A stretch of DNA of 62,344 nucleotides from Bacillus sp. SA1-12 (GCF_000981385.1 NZ_LATZ01000021.1:1-62344), one strand, 5' to 3'. Shown: positions 18,210 to 27,676, counted from the stretch's first letter. Program-made: numbers and translations. Notes: generated by a model from the sequence alone, not told the origin.

Positions 18210-18970
18210 AATTTAAGCAACTTCCTGGGCATGAATTCAGCATTGAACCGGACTCATGCCATTTAACTTCTCCTTATTCTTTTGTTAATAGTGTATATAT
18301 TTTTCTAATTCTTGTTTGAAATGATGTTCCATATTTAAAATCTTAAGGATAAAGTAAGTCACTCTCTTTAATAACCCACAGAAACTCTCCATGGCGCTGG
18401 CATTATCAGATGAAGCAATATCAGAAGGCATTGAAAGAACAAGGGGATTACATAAAGCATGTCTCGAAAAGGCAACTGTTTAGATAACGCATGATCTGAA
18501 TGAAGGATAGGGGAATCTCCTTCTTTTAAAGTTTCAAAAGCCTTATCCAACATCTTAGTAATAACGGATAAATTGGACGTTATTCAACATTATATGCAAT
18601 AATTTCTCCGTTATATAAATCGAGGAAAGGTGATAAAAATACTTTTCATCGTGTAAATGGAACTCTGTTACATCTATTACTATTACCCACTTTTCATTAG
18701 GCATGGTTGCTTGGAAATCACCCTCTAAATATTTGCGGCGATTTTTCCTACTTTACCTCGGTATAAGCGATACTTTATTATACGGGCTAGACATTCTAAA
18801 TTCATTTCTCTCATTAAACGACGGAAAGTTTTATGATTTAGAAAATAGCTTCTATTATCAAGAGTTTGGCTCTTCTCCGTTTGTTATTGATTATGCAGGA
18901 TTTTATACATCGTTGATTTATCAATGTTTTTGGCTACTCAAAAAGCCTGGCAGCTGCATAAAAAGTTGAG
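18210..18970 (-). pseudogene. IS3-family transposase (orfB) relic
   Basis: The minus strand retains, in several frames, PNEKWVIVIDVTEFHLHDEK, LDLYNGEIIAYNVE, MLDKAFETLKEGDSPILHSD, MESFCGLLKRVTYFI and the C-terminal KEKLNGMSPVQ...IHAQEVA. These are the DDE-domain landmarks of IS150-like IS3 transposases in correct order. Frameshifts and stops are numerous, and the segment 18406-18491 is inverted. No terminal inverted repeats are recognisable. Confidence 0.85.
18406..18491 (+). other. Internally inverted segment in the IS3 relic
   Basis: Flanking DNA encodes the transposase on the minus strand, but this ~85-base piece encodes the missing middle part on the plus strand: QMKQYQKALKEQGIT, a stop, SMSRKGNCLDNA. 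The junctions carry short complementary words (TCAGAT/ATCTGA and GATAATGC/GCGTTATC). Confidence 0.8.
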
Positions 18971-19414
18971 GTTTTATGCAGATTTTTTTAAAACAATAAA
19001 TAAGTATTAATAGAATCTATTTTTCCTTATATTGTAAATTTATATACAAGGTCATTAATTATGCTTCTATTTACAAACAAATTCGCAAACCTCATCATGA
19101 AAATTTATGAACGTAAAGCTACTAATTCATTAATCCCACACTTTTTATACTAATTATTAAAAAACATCTCCAAGGCAGGAGATGTTTTCATAAGGATAAA
19201 ACTGTAAAAGTTAACCTAATCTTAGGCAAACAAAAAAACTATATACAATTCTACAGAATGACTAAAACACACGATCTTTTAATTTAAGTGCCTTTTCCTA
19301 CACATAGCAGTATGTCTTAAGGGTCCCTCTATTTCATCCTCTTATAGGTCTACTTGTTAATATACCGATTTAGATAAAAATATATAGTTTACTTTTTGTT
19401 ACGTACTTCTCATC
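18971..19414. other. Gene-free stretch with terminator
   Basis: Only a hairpin, AAAACATCTCC (19161-19171) pairing with GGAGATGTTTT (19178-19188), is notable. No coding region seen. Confidence 0.45.
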
Positions 19415-19672
19415 TTAAAATAACCATGACTTGGGAGGGTTCTCTTTACTATTCTTTTGTTCTTCCTCTGTTGTAAATTCAATCATGTCTATTCTTTCAC
19501 CGATACATATAAAAGTACTACCGGAATCATTTGTGAAATATGCGAGGTCTCTAAATTTGTCATATTTTACAAATCTCTGAACTCGTGAAACATCTTCTCC
19601 ATTAATCATTAATTCCTTTACAAGAGTGTTAGTAGGGGTTACTTGCAAAAGTTTACTAAGTGGTGAACTCAA
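19415..19672 (-). CDS. Small protein, 85 aa, paralogue of 20321-20530
   Basis: The core (SKLLQVTPTNTLVKELMING, then VSRVQRFVKYDKFRDLAYFT and CIGERIDMIEFT) aligns along its length with the 69-aa product at 20321-20530. A 16-residue charged tail (EEEQKNSKENPPKSWLF) is unique. Alignment with the paralogue and AAAGGA ten bases upstream favour a TTG start at 19672 over the GTG nine bases earlier. No family is recognised. The arrangement of short strands around a hydrophobic core suggests a small beta-rich soluble protein. The two genes lie back to back, about 650 bases apart. Confidence 0.6.
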   Translation of the reverse strand: MSSPLSKLLQVTPTNTLVKELMINGEDVSRVQRFVKYDKFRDLAYFTNDSGSTFICIGERIDMIEFTTEEEQKNSKENPPKSWLF

Positions 19673-20320
19673 CTTAAACACATCCTTTACTATTGTTTCT
19701 ATATTTTATTCCTATCCGGGGCTTTTGTATGTGCATTTGATGAAGTATTATAAAATGTGCATTTGTTTATCAAATGTTTTTGAAAGTAGTGTAAGGAAAC
19801 CAGTATCTAATAAGTTAAGTTAAAATGACATTCCATCTTAATAGTTTTCTACACATTTTGGTCTTCTTTAATATCCGGCTCAAGCATATACATTCCTATC
19901 ACATAAAGTAACTAATTAGGGGGGGGGAATAATATGCTATAAAAATTCTTATATTCACTTATCTTCAGTTTATTTATATATGGAATATATATTTTAAGAT
20001 TTCTTACAAAACGTCAAATAAACAACACTATTAAAACTTTTGTAAAAGATCGAGTGAACGGTGGATTAAATCCCTCTCTTTCTTGTTAATAACCCCTTCT
20101 GTTTCACTTTCATTTTCATTCATTAACTTTTTAACTTGCTAATATCTATAGATCTTCCTGTTTTCACTTATGTAGCATAGTTCCCAAGCGCCTATTTCCC
20201 TTTTACTTTCCTCCTACTAGTTTTTTTAAAAATTTTACGCATGTTTTTATATTTTCTACTCCCTCTACCCAACCATATCGTTTCCACCAACATATATTAT
20301 CTGAAAAGGAGGTTTTTAAA
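19673..20320. other. Gene-free stretch between divergent paralogues
   Basis: At 19933 an ATG after GGGGGGG starts a membrane-like frame with an immediate TAA, then KFLYSLIFSLFIYGIYILRF. This loosely resembles the Na/Pi cotransporter N terminus and may be another scrap. Promoters for both flanking genes must lie here. Confidence 0.35.
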
Positions 20321-20530
20321 TTGTCAAAATCACTTTGTAAACTATTAGAAAAAACACCTTCTGGAACACCTGTGAATCAAATACTGGTAAAGGGAGAAGA
20401 TTGGACAGGGATGGATAAATTTATAAAATATGATAAAAAAACAGGCCTTGCTTACTTCATTAATAAATCCAATCATACGTTTGTAGCAGTCGCTGAAAGA
20501 ATTGATATGATTGAGTTTACGCACGAGTGA
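20321..20530 (+). CDS. Small protein, 69 aa, paralogue of 19415-19672
   Basis: The product starts MSKSLCKLLEKTPSGTPVNQ and ends VAERIDMIEFTHE. It shares with its paralogue the SK/LCKLL..TP head, the GED motif, the FxKYDK...LAYFxN centre and the ERIDMIEFT tail. The start is TTG, 9 bases after AAAAGGAGG, matching the TTG inferred for the paralogue. Function is unknown. A strong terminator follows at 20607-20650. Confidence 0.65.
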   Translation: MSKSLCKLLEKTPSGTPVNQILVKGEDWTGMDKFIKYDKKTGLAYFINKSNHTFVAVAERIDMIEFTHE

Positions 20531-20606
20531 CATGTGTAAAAAAATTCATATCCTTGCTCAAACTAAACCGTTCCGTTTTGAGGTGCATTTCACATAATTG
20601 GCAATA

Positions 20607-20650
20607 GAAATGGCGTGTAAACTGACACCAGTTTGGCACGCCATTTTTCT
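20607..20650 (+). terminator. Terminator after the 69-aa gene
   Basis: AAATGGCGTG..AAACTG pairs with CAGTTT..CACGCCATTT, followed by TTTCTTATTT. Confidence 0.85.
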
Positions 20651-20848
20651 TATTTATTCCGTTAAAGTGTTACTTTTTACAGATAAGCTCAAGATCTAAT
20701 AGATAAAAAATAGAACTATTATTTTCCCCTGATTTTTTGAAAGCTAGCTTCTATTCTTAGGGACTTTTTATTTAATCTATTTTCCAAGATGAAAAACTAG
20801 ATTGAGAAATATTATAGAAGTCGTTGCTATTTGTACTACTGACCAACT

Positions 20849-20912
20849 TCATATAAAACAGGCTTTTGCACTTACTAGAATTGCAGATATTACATAGTAT
20901 GAAAGTATATTT
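20849..20912 (+). repeat. Upstream repeat of phosphatase paralogues, copy 2
   Basis: TTCATATAAAACAGGCTTTT and CACTTACTAGAATTGCAG match the copies at 4950 and 23041 with moderate divergence. Confidence 0.65.
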
Positions 20913-21054
20913 TAACCTGTCCAAGTAGTATATGGATAATTCCTGTACACATCCAGGGATATTCGGTTTTACAAATCTCATTTGAAAAAAGCATTTCAAA
21001 GGAGAATTTGCATATGTCACGATCAGGTTAAATTTAAAGTAAGGAGGAAAGTTT

Positions 21055-21678
21055 ATGTTAACGATTTATTTAGTTCGTCATGGAGAAACACAATGGAATA
21101 CAGAGAAACGTCTACAAGGATGGAAAGACTCGCCACTTACTGATAAAGGAATAAAAAATGCTCAATTGTTAGGGAAAAGATTATCAAAGATTGAATTTAA
21201 CGCTTTTTATTCTAGCCCAATTAAACGTGCTTTACAAACAGCGGAATATATTCGTTTAGGAAGAGACATCCCCATTTTAACAGATGAAAACCTAAAAGAA
21301 ATTAATTTTGGAGAATGGGAGGGTAAGACAAGAAAAGAGCTCAAGGAAAAATATGAAAAAGAATTCTCTAATCTTTGGAACTCACCTCACAAATTTGACC
21401 ATAAATCAATTAAAGGGGAAGGGTTAACCGATTTTAGAGAACGAATCGAGAAAGCCTTAAAGAGAATCATTACTGAAAATCCTAACGGAAATATTTTAGT
21501 TTTAACACATGCCATTGCAATACAAGCAATTTTGTCCAATATTCTAAAGTACCCTACCGAAAAGATATGGGATCATCCATTCATTCATAATGTCGGTTTA
21601 ACTGTCATTAGTTGGGACGGAAATAGATTTCAAATTGAAATGCTAAATGATACAACACATTTAAAAGATAATAATTAA
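21055..21678 (+). CDS. Histidine phosphatase (phosphoglycerate mutase family), 207 aa
   Basis: All catalytic landmarks are present. RHG is at 8-10 (phospho-accepting His), arginine of SPIKRALQTAEY at 58, E82 in NLKEINFGEWEG, and the second His in VLTHAI near 152. The length is typical of broad-specificity bacterial phosphatases of the PhoE/CobC type. Residues 1-22 are nearly identical to the paralogues at 5152 and 23161, but the rest has diverged. AAGGAGGAAAG provides a strong site. No signal peptide, so it acts in the cytoplasm. A specific substrate cannot be assigned. Confidence 0.85.
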   Translation: MLTIYLVRHGETQWNTEKRLQGWKDSPLTDKGIKNAQLLGKRLSKIEFNAFYSSPIKRALQTAEYIRLGRDIPILTDENLKEINFGEWEGKTRKELKEKYEKEFSNLWNSPHKFDHKSIKGEGLTDFRERIEKALKRIITENPNGNILVLTHAIAIQAILSNILKYPTEKIWDHPFIHNVGLTVISWDGNRFQIEMLNDTTHLKDNN

Positions 21679-21734
21679 GTGTAACAATAGTAAAAGGGTA
21701 CGAGGAAACCATTTGTAACCAGTTAGTTTCCCCC

Positions 21735-22000
21735 AATCTATTGCGGTTACTTCTATATCAGTTATATCCAAAATATTTAATAATTTAAGAATTATACGTA
21801 CTAGATTTACTAAAATTGTACTTGCATGTGCAGGTATACACGATATTATACTATGGATGTCTTTATGATATGCATCAACTATAGCAGCCAAGAAGGTATT
21901 ATTACATTTAACCTAGGGCTTAAAACGCTTTTAATAAACCTTAGCTTTATAGATGGAATTCTTGCATACTTTTTATTTAATCCCTCACCATTAAATAAGC
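21735..22000 (+). pseudogene. CPA2 antiporter internal fragment
   Basis: The plus strand encodes SIAVTSISVISKIFNNLRII, RTRFTKIVLACAGIHDIILW and, after stops and a frameshift, EGIITFNLGLKTLLINLSF. This is residues ~145-240 of the antiporter at 14311-15609. Divergence is greater than in duplication copy A, so it comes from another paralogue or an older copy. Confidence 0.85.
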
Positions 22001-22316
22001 TGATATTTTTCTGAAATTTGTGTTTTCTTGAAGAAAACTCACTAATTGGTTTTTTAAACTTACGATATCCTTTATGATTCCTTGTTTCAGTGCTTTTTGC
22101 ACTGTTCTCACGTATAACTGTAATAAAGTAAACATAACTTAATTAAGAAATTCCATTCTCCGCTCCATTAATTCATTTCTGTCTGGCTTTAATATTTTTA
22201 TAGAGCATGATTATTTTTAGGGTTAGCAAACGGAAAAGAACCAGAAAAGAAAACCCTAGCTTATTTACTCTTTTTCCTAAAATGGTGAAAGTGCGCTTAC
22301 AGCTCATCTATTAGAA

Positions 22317-22901
22317 TTAATGAAAGAGCTTGTCCCAAATAAGGCAACCAAAATATATACCAGGTAAGTCAGAAAAGGTGGTCATTCCAGATGACAAGGA
22401 CTCTATTTCTATTACACCACTTTCAATCTTAAAAATGATTGATTCTTCTTGAAAAGAAATTGAAATCAAACCATTTTGGAAAAATATCCTTAAAGGTATT
22501 ATTAAAAGCCCCATACTTTTCTAAGTCATTTGTTAAAACTTATAAATTCCTTATTTATATGAGGTAGTTGGCATTTATAAGCCGGTATAAATATCCCCTC
22601 TTTGGAAGCGTTACTACTTCTGAGATATGAACGTCCACTGCAGGAAATGGGTCTGTATAGACCTATTGATAAATACTAACCTTTTGATTCACAAGTAAGG
22701 TTATACTTCCTTTTTTATCTGTTGAATTTGTAACGTCTTCCATTCCTTTCAATTCAGAGTTTAATAGTTTATTTAAGATGTGCAGAAGTGTTGTTTTGCC
22801 TGAACCATTATACCAACAATCAAAGTCATTCTTGGATGAAAGTGTAATTTGATAGATTGAAATTGATTCCACTTTTGAATTGATAATGCTTTCACAATCA
22901 T
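22317..22901 (-). pseudogene. AAA/ABC-type ATPase relic with frameshifted Walker A
   Basis: After TAGGTGAGAAA the frame reads MIVKALSIQKWNQFQSIKLH, FHPRMTLIVG, then a one-base deletion shifts NGSGKTTLLHILNKLLNSEL into another frame. Further down, after stops, IESGVIEIESLSSGMTTFSD resembles the signature region of single-chain AAA proteins that carry SLSSG. The Walker B region is missing. It is a decayed ATP-binding protein of the overcoming-type AAA class; I cannot name the family. Confidence 0.7.
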
Positions 22902-23040
22902 TTTCTCACCTAGTGATAATAGTTTTTGTTCAAGTTAATTTATGTAAATGAGACAAGAATGTATAGATATACACAAATGAATCAGAAAATTTGTATTAAA
23001 TTATATTACAGTGGTTAAAGTCATTTGGATGAATTACCAA

Positions 23041-23105
23041 TTTCATATAAAAAAGGCTTATACACTTACTGAAATTCATGTCAATACATAATATAAAGTA
23101 TCTAA
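23041..23105 (+). repeat. Upstream repeat of phosphatase paralogues, copy 3
   Basis: AAAAAAGGCTTATACACTTA and ATACATAATATAAAGTATCT closely match copy 1 at 4950-5006. Confidence 0.75.
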
Positions 23106-23160
23106 TGTCACTACAATGTTTTATCCAATGACTTAGAAAAAATTGAAATGGGGTGAATTT

Positions 23161-23784
23161 ATGTTAACGATTTATTTAGTACGTCATGGGGAAACGCAAT
23201 CGAATAGGGAGAATCGTTTACAAGGGTGGAAGGACTCTCCTCTTACTGATAAAGGAATTAAAAAAGCCCAATTGTTAGGGAAAAGATTATCGAAAATTGA
23301 ATTTAATGCGGTTTATCAAAGTCCAATCGAACGTGTAGTTAAAACGGCAGAATATATTCTTTCAAGAAGAAACATTCCCACTATAACAGAAGAAAACCTA
23401 AAAGAAATTGGTTTTGGCGAATGGGAGGGGATGACAAAAGAAGAAGTTAGGGAAAAATATAAAAAAGAGAATGATAATTATTGGAACGCCCCTCATCAAT
23501 ATGACCATCGACCACATAAAGCGGAAGGATTAGCTGATTTTAGAAATAGAGTAGAGGATGCTTTAAAGAGAATTCTAGCAGAAAACGATAGCGGAAATAT
23601 TTTAATTGTTACACATGGTATTACAATAAAAGCCATTTTGGCCTATATCATGGATCTCCCTACCGAAAAATTTTGGGATACGCCATACATTTTTAATACT
23701 AGTCTTACTGTCTTTCATTGGGATGGAGAAAGATTTCAGTTTGAAATGGTAGATGATACATCTCATTTTGAAAAAGACTGTTAA
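23161..23784 (+). CDS. Histidine phosphatase (phosphoglycerate mutase family), 207 aa
   Basis: This is the intact sister of the phosphatase half of the 5152 fusion. RHG (8-10), the arginine of SPIERVVKTAEY, E82 and the second His in VTHGI are all present. It differs from the fusion copy by few residues outside the inactivated sites. The start at 23161 is supported by ATGGGGTGAATTT; an in-frame ATG 18 bases earlier overlaps that site. It probably dephosphorylates small phosphoesters in the cytoplasm. PhoX follows 330 bases downstream on the same strand but with its own leader. Confidence 0.85.
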   Translation: MLTIYLVRHGETQSNRENRLQGWKDSPLTDKGIKKAQLLGKRLSKIEFNAVYQSPIERVVKTAEYILSRRNIPTITEENLKEIGFGEWEGMTKEEVREKYKKENDNYWNAPHQYDHRPHKAEGLADFRNRVEDALKRILAENDSGNILIVTHGITIKAILAYIMDLPTEKFWDTPYIFNTSLTVFHWDGERFQFEMVDDTSHFEKDC

Positions 23785-24117
23785 TTGAATCAATTTCATA
23801 ATGTAGTTTTTTAAATATTGTTAGACTAATTAAGCAGCAGTTTTCCCCCCTACTTGGTTGTCAAGAATCATTGGTTCCCTTATGTTTTGATGAACTAGTA
23901 TAGGAAACCATAAACTAAGGACAAAAGTCATCGATCGATGGCTTATTTGTCATGCTCTTTTGATTGGAATTAGTGTTAGCACAAGATATTTCAGACATAT
24001 TCTCCTCTGTTATTACTATCTAAAGATTCTAAATATCATTTAATATACAAATTTCTTAGAACGTGCGCATATACATGAAATGCGTAAGTCTAATTCCTAA
24101 AAAGAGGTGAATTCCTT
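23785..24117. other. Intergenic region before the PhoX-type gene
   Basis: No gene. I looked for tandem TTAACA-like PhoP boxes and found none convincing. Confidence 0.4.
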
Positions 24118-25701
24118 TTGACTAATTGGTATTATCCTTTTCATTTGCAAAATTCCGGTGAGCAATATCAACAGTATTTTCCCTACGTATCCCAATCTCA
24201 AGGATTAATGAGTAATAACACAACTCCATTCTCTCAATTTCAGGCAATCCGGCCATCTGGTCAAGATCAGCTTATTCTTCCAAGAGGATATAAATACGAT
24301 ATTATTGCGACTTGGGGAGACGATATAGGCAATGGGGAAAGATTTGGGTTCAACAATGACTTTACCTGTTATTTTCCAATTGACTCATATGAAGGTTTAT
24401 TGTGGGTGAATCATGAATATGTCCATAACATGAGTCTTTTCGTCAGCGGTTTTAACCATTATTCCAACGGTGTCAGAACAGCTGAGCAAATCGATATTGA
24501 AAAATATAACCTTGGTGGTTCGGTCATCCATATTCGCAAAGAAAACGGGGCTAATTGGCGCATGATTAAGGGCTCTAACTATAACAGAAGAATCACCGCC
24601 AACACCCCAATTGATTTGACAGGGCCTGCAAAAGGGGACTCTGCAGTCGGGGGCGTGACAGAAGTGGTTGGAACGTTTGCCAACTGTTCAGGTGGAAAAA
24701 CACTTTGGAATACAGTTTTTTCCTGTGAAGAAAATTTTCATGACATGGTCGGGGATTGGGCTGGAAATCCTGATGTACCTGAATTAGATCCTACCCATTA
24801 CGGCTGGGTCGTAGAGGTTGATCCATTTGATCAGACATCTAAGCCGAAAAAACATACAATGCTCGGAAGAATTGCCCATGAAAATGCCATGATGACACTA
24901 GGCAGAAGCGGCCGCATTGTCGTGTATACTGGGGATGATGCTAAGGATGAATGTGTCTATAAATTTGTGAGTGATGATGTTTATCGTCCAGAACTTGGAA
25001 AAAGGAATAGCTCCCTGCTTGAAAAAGGAACACTTTATGTGGCCGATATGGGGGCTAATAAGTGGATACCACTTGATCTAAATAAAACCCCTAAACTAAG
25101 AGAAAAATTTAAAACGCAAGGTGAAGTACTAGTCAACACTCGAGACGCTGCAAAGTTCGTAGGCGGGACACCCCTAGACAGGCCAGAAGATGTAGAGATT
25201 CATCCGTTTGATGGTTCAGTATATATAGGATTTACAAATAATAAAAATCATGGAAATTATTTCGGACAGATTTACCGACTTGTTGAAGAAGACAATAACC
25301 ACGAAAGTACATCTTTTGTATATGAAATTTTCGCATCAGGAGGGCCTCAGAGCGGTTTTTCCTGCCCGGACAACTTGATGTTTGACCAGTTGGGAAATTT
25401 ATGGGTCTGCACCGATATCAGTTCCGAATTACTTAATAAAGGAGCGTACAAACCGTTTGGAAACAACGGATTGTTTATGATTCCAACAGAAGGACCTAAT
25501 AGAGGAAGAGCGATACAATTTGCCTCTGCACCCGTGGAGGCCGAACTTACTGGAACATGGCTCTCACCTGATGGAGAAACCTTATTTATGTCCGTGCAGC
25601 ACCCCGGAGAAGAGACTAAAGATATCTCCAACCCTACCAGCAGTTGGCCTTTTGGTGATATTCCAAGGTCATGTGTTGTTGCCATCTCAAAACTATATTA
25701 A
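24118..25701 (+). CDS. PhoX-family alkaline phosphatase, 527 aa
   Basis: The protein matches the PhoX family (PF05787, DUF839), monomeric beta-propeller phosphatases that use Ca and Fe. Landmarks include LPRGYKYDIIATWGD, LLWVNHEYV, GGVTEVVGTF, HENAMMTLGRSGRIVVYTGD, PLDRPEDVEIHPFDGSVYIG and FSCPDNLMFDQLGNLWVCTD. Acidic and glycine-rich blade motifs of the family are intact. Unlike typical PhoX it has no twin-arginine signal; the N terminus (TNWYYPFHLQN) is polar, so export by Tat is not supported. The start is TTG after AAAGAGGTG. GC is visibly higher than in flanking DNA. A terminator follows at 25720-25756. Confidence 0.85.
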   Translation: MTNWYYPFHLQNSGEQYQQYFPYVSQSQGLMSNNTTPFSQFQAIRPSGQDQLILPRGYKYDIIATWGDDIGNGERFGFNNDFTCYFPIDSYEGLLWVNHEYVHNMSLFVSGFNHYSNGVRTAEQIDIEKYNLGGSVIHIRKENGANWRMIKGSNYNRRITANTPIDLTGPAKGDSAVGGVTEVVGTFANCSGGKTLWNTVFSCEENFHDMVGDWAGNPDVPELDPTHYGWVVEVDPFDQTSKPKKHTMLGRIAHENAMMTLGRSGRIVVYTGDDAKDECVYKFVSDDVYRPELGKRNSSLLEKGTLYVADMGANKWIPLDLNKTPKLREKFKTQGEVLVNTRDAAKFVGGTPLDRPEDVEIHPFDGSVYIGFTNNKNHGNYFGQIYRLVEEDNNHESTSFVYEIFASGGPQSGFSCPDNLMFDQLGNLWVCTDISSELLNKGAYKPFGNNGLFMIPTEGPNRGRAIQFASAPVEAELTGTWLSPDGETLFMSVQHPGEETKDISNPTSSWPFGDIPRSCVVAISKLY

Positions 25702-25719
25702 TAAAATCTTTTATTTCCC

Positions 25720-25756
25720 AAAAATAGATGTTAGCGTCTGCTAGCATCTATTTTTA
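25720..25756 (+). terminator. Terminator of the PhoX-type gene
   Basis: AAAATAGATGTTAGC pairs with GCTAGCATCTATTTT, then a short T-run. Confidence 0.85.
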
Positions 25757-26179
25757 TAGGTCATGCAGTTTTTATGACCAGAATAACTGGATGTATCTCA
25801 TTTCGCATAATCACTTATGATGCCATTCATTACACTCGCCTAAATAACTCATATTCATAATGTTTTCCTATTAAGGGCATCCTAATATCCCATTCAAGTT
25901 AGTTTTAAACTCAAAAAAAGCTGTCGAGGCCTTCTTGAGCTTGTCAACATCTTACTTATTTTCCTACTCTTTGATAGAGAGATTTTTTCCAATAATCGAC
26001 AGATTGAACTAGACCATTTGAATTCCTCCTTTACTTCGTATTACTTATCTGTATTTTATTCAGCCTCTTTTTATCCCCATTTAATCATCCATTTTTCACA
26101 CATTTTTTCTATTCAATCATCATTTATCCAAGCATTCCAGAATGGCAAACATATATTAATAGAAAAAGGAGGTGAGAAC
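25757..26179. other. Gene-free stretch
   Basis: No gene; TTTTTCACACATTTTTTC near 26092 is shared in style with the region before 8501 but is not a clear operator. Confidence 0.35.
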
Positions 26180-26386
26180 ATGCTCCAATTAATGTCTTCT
26201 ATTTTTCTCGTTGGCCTATTCATTCTTGAGGTTGCCCTTTTAAGAATGCTTATTGCCCACCATACTAGCACAACTCTTAGCAAAATCGTAAAAGAACTTA
26301 GTTTTGTTCCTGAAAAAAACAATCTGCGAGCACACAAAGACCTAAACTTTGTTATGAAAAGTGTACCTACTCGTATCAAAGACTAG
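26180..26386 (+). CDS. 68-aa membrane peptide, probable Na/Pi N-terminal remnant
   Basis: The product starts MLQLMSSIFLVGLFILEVAL followed by LRMLIAHH, one hydrophobic segment resembling the first membrane helix of the Na/Pi paralogues (MLQLLFYEL and FLFIGLFILGMTLL at 8501). The remaining 40 residues are charged and unlike the transporter. AAAAAGGAGGTGAGAAC is an excellent ribosome binding site, so it may be translated. It lies 63 bases before the intact Na/Pi gene and could act as a leader, but is most simply a remnant of a duplicated gene. Confidence 0.5.
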   Translation: MLQLMSSIFLVGLFILEVALLRMLIAHHTSTTLSKIVKELSFVPEKNNLRAHKDLNFVMKSVPTRIKD

Positions 26387-26449
26387 TAGTTTTATAGAAA
26401 TCAACTAGGTCATGGGTAAAAGTAGACTAGATAGAAAGGAGGTTAGAAA

Positions 26450-27391
26450 ATGCTTGAATTAGTTCTACTTCTACTTTTTGTAGGTACATTCATTTATGGT
26501 ATGTTCTTATTTAGCAAAGGGTTATTTAATTTCTCTGGAGAATCCCTTAATAGTTGGCTCTTCAAATTAACAGGTTCACCTTGGAAAGGCCTGCTAGTCG
26601 GTACCATCGTCACAGCCGTTCTAAATAGCAGTTCTGCAGTAATGGTCATTACGATTGGACTGATTTCGGCTAGAATACTGACATTTCCACAAGCCTTTGG
26701 AATTATTCTCGGAGCGAATATTGGGACAACTATCGATGCGGAAATTATTACGCTGGACATTAATTCTCTCATCATTCCCATGGCAATTGTCGGCGCCATC
26801 CTTGCATTGGTAAAAGGAAAGGTACTTCATAGCACTGGGATTATCTTACTTGGTTTGGCTGCAGTTTTTGGAGCTATGTGGGGATTCGAATATTTAGCAG
26901 ATCCATTGGTAGAATTGCCATTTATCAACAACATACTTGAAGCTATCGGTAACAATGCTTTCTATGCTGTTTTAGCTGGAATCGTGATTGCAGGAACGAT
27001 TCAATCAAGCAGTGCAACCGTTGGGCTTGCAATGGGATTCCTTTCAGCAGGCATTATGGAATTAGAAACAGCAGTGGGGATCATGCTAGGGGCAAATATT
27101 GGTACTTGTGTAGATGTACTGTTTGCAGGTTATGTCTCACGTACAAGGGAAGCATTACAAACTGCCTGGGCACATGTTTGGATTAATGTATTAGGGGTTG
27201 CAGCCTTTTTCCCTTTAATTGGATTGCTTACTTCGCTTGGAGAAAAATTAGCATCAAGCCCAGATGCTCAACTCGCACATGTTAGTGTAATCTTTAATGT
27301 AATGGTTTCACTTATTTTCTTGCCATTTGCAAAACCATTTGGAAAATTAATTGAAAAAATATACGGCGGTAAAAATAGCACTTCGTTATAA
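26450..27391 (+). CDS. Na/Pi cotransporter family protein, 313 aa
   Basis: Both family signatures are intact: NSSSAVMVI near residue 61 and QSSSATVGL near 186, each followed by GANIGT. About eight membrane segments are present and there is no cytosolic PhoU-like domain. AGAAAGGAGGTTAGAAA precedes the ATG. It is the better-conserved paralogue of 8501-9457. Its position after the PhoX-type gene, on the same strand, suits a phosphate salvage role, although a terminator separates them. Whether it carries phosphate in vivo is inference from the family. Confidence 0.88.
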   Translation: MLELVLLLLFVGTFIYGMFLFSKGLFNFSGESLNSWLFKLTGSPWKGLLVGTIVTAVLNSSSAVMVITIGLISARILTFPQAFGIILGANIGTTIDAEIITLDINSLIIPMAIVGAILALVKGKVLHSTGIILLGLAAVFGAMWGFEYLADPLVELPFINNILEAIGNNAFYAVLAGIVIAGTIQSSSATVGLAMGFLSAGIMELETAVGIMLGANIGTCVDVLFAGYVSRTREALQTAWAHVWINVLGVAAFFPLIGLLTSLGEKLASSPDAQLAHVSVIFNVMVSLIFLPFAKPFGKLIEKIYGGKNSTSL

Positions 27392-27595
27392 ATGAGCATT
27401 GAAAAAGCAGAATCGGCTACACTTAACGGGACAATAAAATTAAGGTTAAGTAGACTTACCACCAAAGTATTTTAAATTCTTTAAAATGTTTAGGACGTTG
27501 CATTACGTCAGCTTCTTTGCTATTTAGATTATAAAATATCTAATTAGAGCTTTCCAATTTCAATTTGGGGCTATAGAGTTTTAATGTTTAACAAA

Positions 27596-27676
27596 CATTT
27601 TCCCCACAGCACCACTTGGACTCTAATCTTCTATGGAGTACTTGAAGGTATTGATCTATTCGGTTGGTTTATATAA
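27596..27676 (+). pseudogene. TerC C-terminal fragment
   Basis: The plus strand encodes HFPHSTTWTLIFYGVLEGID followed by LFGWFI and a stop. This matches DHDFPHSTTWTLIFYGVLVA at the C terminus of the TerC protein at 30637-31410. Only 26 codons remain, in the opposite orientation to the intact gene. Confidence 0.85.

Noticed and set aside
17975..18319. Plus-strand 114-codon frame
   Set aside because: It is antisense to the IS3 relic end and the aprX start region; protein composition is not convincing.
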